Source of the DNA: Alphaproteobacteria bacterium
Lineage (GTDB): Bacteria; Pseudomonadota; Alphaproteobacteria; CAJXXZ01; 1604HC
DNA length: 64,000 nt
Assembly (NCBI GenBank): GCA_023898705.1
Contig: CP060235.1
Location: 372,001 to 436,000, forward strand
Direction: 5' to 3'
The translations under genes were made by a program, and so were the position numbers. The notes under the pieces are model-generated. The model was not told the DNA's origin and made no database searches. It was given only the letters and a program-made list of their open reading frames with translations. Every line of letters starts with the position of its first letter. Within the stretch, counting starts at the first letter, position 1. Below are positions 61,608 through 64,000 of the stretch, piece by piece.

Positions 61608-62344
61608 TGTTTAGTTTGGAAGGGAGAAAGGTCTTGATTACCGGTGCTACTGGTGGTATAGGTTTTGAAATTGCAATGAAGTTTGCTGATGCTGGTGCTA
61701 AGATCTTTGTTACAGGCATGGAAGAGTCGAGAATTATGAAGCTTAAGGGTTCACTTGGAGATGCATTTGCAGGCTACTGCATAGCTGATTTAACTAATAG
61801 CGATTCTATCAAGAATCTTTTTGATACAGCTGTAAAAGAAATGGGTGATATAGATATTTTAGTTAATTCTGCTGGAGTTACTAGGGATCAACTGTTTTTA
61901 CAAGTTAAAAAAGAAGATTGGGATTTTCAAATGAAAATTAATTTAGAATCTGTTTGGAATTTGACACAGCTTGTCTTAAGAAAGATGATTAAACAAAATT
62001 ATGGTAGAATTATTACGTTATCATCTGTTGTGGGTTGCATGGGAAATTCAGGCCAATCTGTCTATTCTATCGCCAAAGCGGCACTATTGGGCATGACAAA
62101 AACTTTAGCTAGAGAGTCTGCTAAGAAAAATGTTACAGTAAATGCTATCGCGCCAGGGTTTATTGAAACTGCCATGACTAAGGATTTATTAGATAAAAAT
62201 CCTGAGATTTTAAACAATATTCCAGTGGGTAGGGCAGGCACTCCTGAGGAAGTGGCTGCTGGAGCTTTATATCTAGCAAGTGAAGAAGCTGGGTATGTTA
62301 CTGGGACTACACTGCATATAAACGGTGGAATGTTAATGTGCTGA
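61607..62344 (+). CDS. fabG: 3-oxoacyl-ACP reductase FabG
   Basis: NADPH-dependent reductase of the elongation cycle, short-chain dehydrogenase fold. The dinucleotide motif GATGGIG is near residue 14, NSAGVTRDQL is in the middle, and the catalytic Ser-Tyr-Lys set is SSVVGCMGN and YSIAK. The C-terminus GTTLHINGGMLMC is family-like. The ATG at 61607, with AGGGGG upstream, is used; a TTG one codon earlier is less likely. 245 aa. It overlaps the GTG start of the nusB-like gene by seven bases. Confidence 0.97.
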   Translation: MFSLEGRKVLITGATGGIGFEIAMKFADAGAKIFVTGMEESRIMKLKGSLGDAFAGYCIADLTNSDSIKNLFDTAVKEMGDIDILVNSAGVTRDQLFLQVKKEDWDFQMKINLESVWNLTQLVLRKMIKQNYGRIITLSSVVGCMGNSGQSVYSIAKAALLGMTKTLARESAKKNVTVNAIAPGFIETAMTKDLLDKNPEILNNIPVGRAGTPEEVAAGALYLASEEAGYVTGTTLHINGGMLMC

Positions 62345-62733
62345 TAAATAAACGTCAAATAAGATTTTCCAAAGTTCAGCTTGTATACCAGTTCTTACAA
62401 CTTCGTGATGCGGATTTGATATTGAAGGATTTATGCAATATTGTTGATGATGAAGCGCATATTGATGAAGTTGCATATGGCTTTAAATCCATAATTGAAA
62501 AATTCAGCTGGTTAGAATCTAAGTTTGAATTTTTATTAGATGGAAAATGGAAGTGGGAGTATGTGAATCTCTTAGTGAAGGCTATTATGATCGCAGGAGC
62601 TTTTGATATACTTCATGCAAAAAGTGAAAGTAGAAAAAAAATAATACAGGATTACGTAGCGATAGCACGTATTTTTGGAGAAGATGATTCTACTCCTTTC
62701 ATACATGCGAATCTTGATAAACTCACGGAATAA
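62338..62733 (+). CDS. nusB: Transcription antitermination factor NusB (putative)
   Basis: NusB binds boxA RNA with S10 for rRNA antitermination. The 131-aa protein matches the family mainly at the C-terminus: KKIIQDYVAIARIFGEDDST and PFIHANLDKLTE, equivalent to V-INEYVELAK-F-----FVNGVLDK-A. The N-terminal VQLVYQFLQLRDAD resembles A-QALYQ-----. The start is GTG at 62338 inside the end of fabG, with GGTGGA upstream. The central helices are divergent, so the confidence is moderate. Confidence 0.8.
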   Translation: MLINKRQIRFSKVQLVYQFLQLRDADLILKDLCNIVDDEAHIDEVAYGFKSIIEKFSWLESKFEFLLDGKWKWEYVNLLVKAIMIAGAFDILHAKSESRKKIIQDYVAIARIFGEDDSTPFIHANLDKLTE

Positions 62734-62826
62734 AACTATCTAAACAGATACCTATAAAAAGATACTCACTATTTTAATTCAAAATGGATTACAAACTGGA
62801 TTGCGCACTATGCTAATTAACAAAAA

Positions 62827-62900
62827 CACGCCCGAGAAGATTCGAACTCCCAACCTTCAAATCCGTAGTCTGACGCTCTATCCAATTGAGCTACGGGCGC
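62827..62900 (-). tRNA. tRNA-Arg (ACG)
   Basis: Minus-strand cloverleaf of 74 bases. Acceptor GCGCCCG pairs with CGGGCGT (first pair G-U), the anticodon loop is CTACGGA (anticodon ACG), and the discriminator is G. CCA is not encoded. A34 should be converted to inosine by TadA (52231-52641). It follows tRNA-Leu with eight bases between. Confidence 0.96.
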
Positions 62901-62908
62901 AAAAACAC

Positions 62909-62989
62909 TACCCACTGCCGGACTTGAACCAGCACGACCGAAGTCTGCAGATTTTAAGTCTGCTGTGTCTACCGTTCCACCAAGTGGGC
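62909..62989 (-). tRNA. tRNA-Leu (TAA)
   Basis: Minus-strand class II tRNA of 81 bases. Acceptor GCCCACT pairs with AGTGGGT, the anticodon stem-loop is GCAGA, CTTAAAA, TCTGC (anticodon TAA), there is a long variable arm, and the discriminator is A. CCA is not encoded. First of a Leu-Arg tRNA pair. Confidence 0.96.
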
Positions 62990-63159
62990 TCAATCGTAAT
63001 TATACTTAATTTATGTATAAAAGCAATAAAATATAGCAAATTAATTTTTGTCTAGTATGTATTTTTATTATTGAAATTGCGAAAATTTATTTTAAGTATC
63101 TTAAACTACGAACTGTGGGATAACAATCTCGTAACTCTGTATTTTGTATACAAATAAAG

Positions 63160-64000
63160 TTACCTCTTCGAATACTTATCTATGAATTTTAGTCCCATTA
63201 ACCCACCATGTATAGGCATCCATCGTGTAAGGTTTTTAGCCTTTTCCTTTAATTCATTTGAATTAAATATGTTGATTATGAAGTTTTGCAAAAATTCTGG
63301 AGTGAATTGCTGTTCAGAAACATACCATCCGCCTAAACTGCTGGCCCACCATTGTGCGTTATAGGTTTGATGGTCATCCTTTGCATTTGCCCAAGGTACT
63401 ACTAGTGCAGGGCGTAAAGATGCTGTTAAATCAGCTATAGTTCCCATACCCGCTCTGGAAATTACTAAATTACTCCAAGGCAGTGCAGTGGCTGTATCTA
63501 TAAATTTGTCTAATTTGGCATGTTTAATTGGTATATTTTGATATACCTTGCAAAAATAGTCATAATCTTCTCCTACTTGCTGATGTATTTTGATTTTAGA
63601 TAAAATTTCTTTTGGTAAGCTATTTAAAGCTGCTGGGATGACTATTTTCCAAAAAGTGCTTGATAAACTGCCTCCAAGTATTAAAATTCTTAACTCATCA
63701 TTAAAATCTAAAGGATATGAAATGATATTAGAGCGTGGGATTAGTCCTATACATTCTGCCTTTTTGTGATTGATATTAAATGAGGATGTGAAGATTTTTT
63801 TAGAAAAAAAGCTGAGTAATTTATTTGCTCTTCCCATTATTTGGTCAGATTGATACAAATACACATGTTTGTTTTTTAGCCAACCTATTAGGCATGGTGG
63901 AATGGAAACATATGCTCCAAATCCTACAATCACAGAATTGTCTTTTCTATTTATAAATTTCCAACTTTGAAAAAAACTTTTGATAAATCCGAAAAAATTT
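63160..64000 (-). CDS. murG: Lipid II-forming GlcNAc transferase MurG, C-terminal part (cut by window edge)
   Basis: Adds GlcNAc to lipid I on the cytoplasmic face of the membrane, the last step before flipping of lipid II. The frame is open to the window edge and reads SVIVGFGAYVSIPPCL, matching the MurG G-GGYVS-P segment. It is followed by YLYQSDQIMGRANKLLSFF (family: H-QN---G--N--L), the second-domain start LRILILGGSLSS, and the donor-binding region VISRAGMGTIADLTASLRPALVVPW (family: SRAGA-T--E----G-P-I-VP-P). About 280 codons are present, so only the N-terminus is missing. It is separated from the mraZ-murE cluster by about 48 kb. Confidence 0.94.
   Translation of the reverse strand, partial: NFFGFIKSFFQSWKFINRKDNSVIVGFGAYVSIPPCLIGWLKNKHVYLYQSDQIMGRANKLLSFFSKKIFTSSFNINHKKAECIGLIPRSNIISYPLDFNDELRILILGGSLSSTFWKIVIPAALNSLPKEILSKIKIHQQVGEDYDYFCKVYQNIPIKHAKLDKFIDTATALPWSNLVISRAGMGTIADLTASLRPALVVPWANAKDDHQTYNAQWWASSLGGWYVSEQQFTPEFLQNFIINIFNSNELKEKAKNLTRWMPIHGGLMGLKFIDKYSKR

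Noticed and set aside
1..64000. CRISPR array, insertion sequence or prophage
   Set aside because: No regularly spaced repeats, transposase, integrase or terminal inverted repeats were seen.

Overview
This window looks like a piece of a small, AT-rich alphaproteobacterial genome from an intracellular lineage. The closest fit is a Holosporales/Holosporaceae-type endosymbiont of a protist, but that is inference from content and not a database match. The alphaproteobacterial signs are the gene neighbourhoods radA-cvpA, serS next to an nlpD-like gene, bamD next to ligA (recN missing between them) and a trimmed dcw cluster, together with a tandem cold-shock-domain protein. Reduction shows in shortened proteins: LigA without its BRCT domain, ComEC without its beta-lactamase-like domain, an AddA-type helicase without its nuclease domain, and an M48 peptidase cut off from its TPR tail by a frameshift. 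Genes are densely packed, often with 4-base ATGA-type overlaps. Several starts were moved here to an ATG with a better Shine-Dalgarno site or a better family fit.

Layout. 1-2390 (minus): ATP synthase atpH-atpA-atpG, with atpG running off the left edge. 2598-5872: tRNA-Gly, tsaD, a HIT protein, comEC. 6039-7007: a secreted coiled-coil protein with visibly higher G+C than its surroundings. 7160-10244: obgE, the broken M48/TPR gene, tsaE, rpmE. 10376-14797 (minus): dcw genes mraZ-rsmH-ftsL-ftsI-murE, preceded by three GGGA boxes at exact 10-bp spacing and by a CtrA-like TTAA-N7-TTAA site. 15101-21316: proton-pumping pyrophosphatase, a putative AddB remnant, AddA-like helicase, rpsD. 21587-26403: an APC transporter, a secreted protein of unknown function, acpS-mnmA-MFS. 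26562-35104: four tRNAs, rppH, a double cold-shock protein, rpmA/rplU, serS-nlpD-like, two small unknowns, a 739-aa secreted protein of unknown function, and rpmG (53 aa). 35331-41034: nusA-rimP, pal, radA-cvpA, lgt. 41349-50182: two outer-membrane barrels, pepA, a TolC-like protein, a lone MrpA-like antiporter subunit, a ProP-like MFS protein, tRNAs, ppx. 50553-52641: two prepilin-like proteins and tadA. 52733-60577: type VI secretion genes in two convergent blocks (tssB-tssC fusion plus hcp on plus, tssF-tssG on minus) around ligA-bamD. 60705-62733: fabD-fabG-nusB. The window ends with tRNA-Arg, tRNA-Leu and a partial murG.

How the genes fit together. The cell keeps its own ATP synthase, a proton-pumping pyrophosphatase, fatty-acid synthesis, a diaminopimelate-type peptidoglycan pathway (murE, murG, ftsI), lipoprotein modification (lgt) and outer-membrane assembly (bamD, pal). 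It therefore has a real Gram-negative envelope. Its host-facing equipment is a type VI secretion system, a TolC-like exporter, two small barrels and at least three signal-peptide proteins of unknown function. The most notable observation is that the two sheath subunits TssB and TssC are encoded as one continuous polypeptide.
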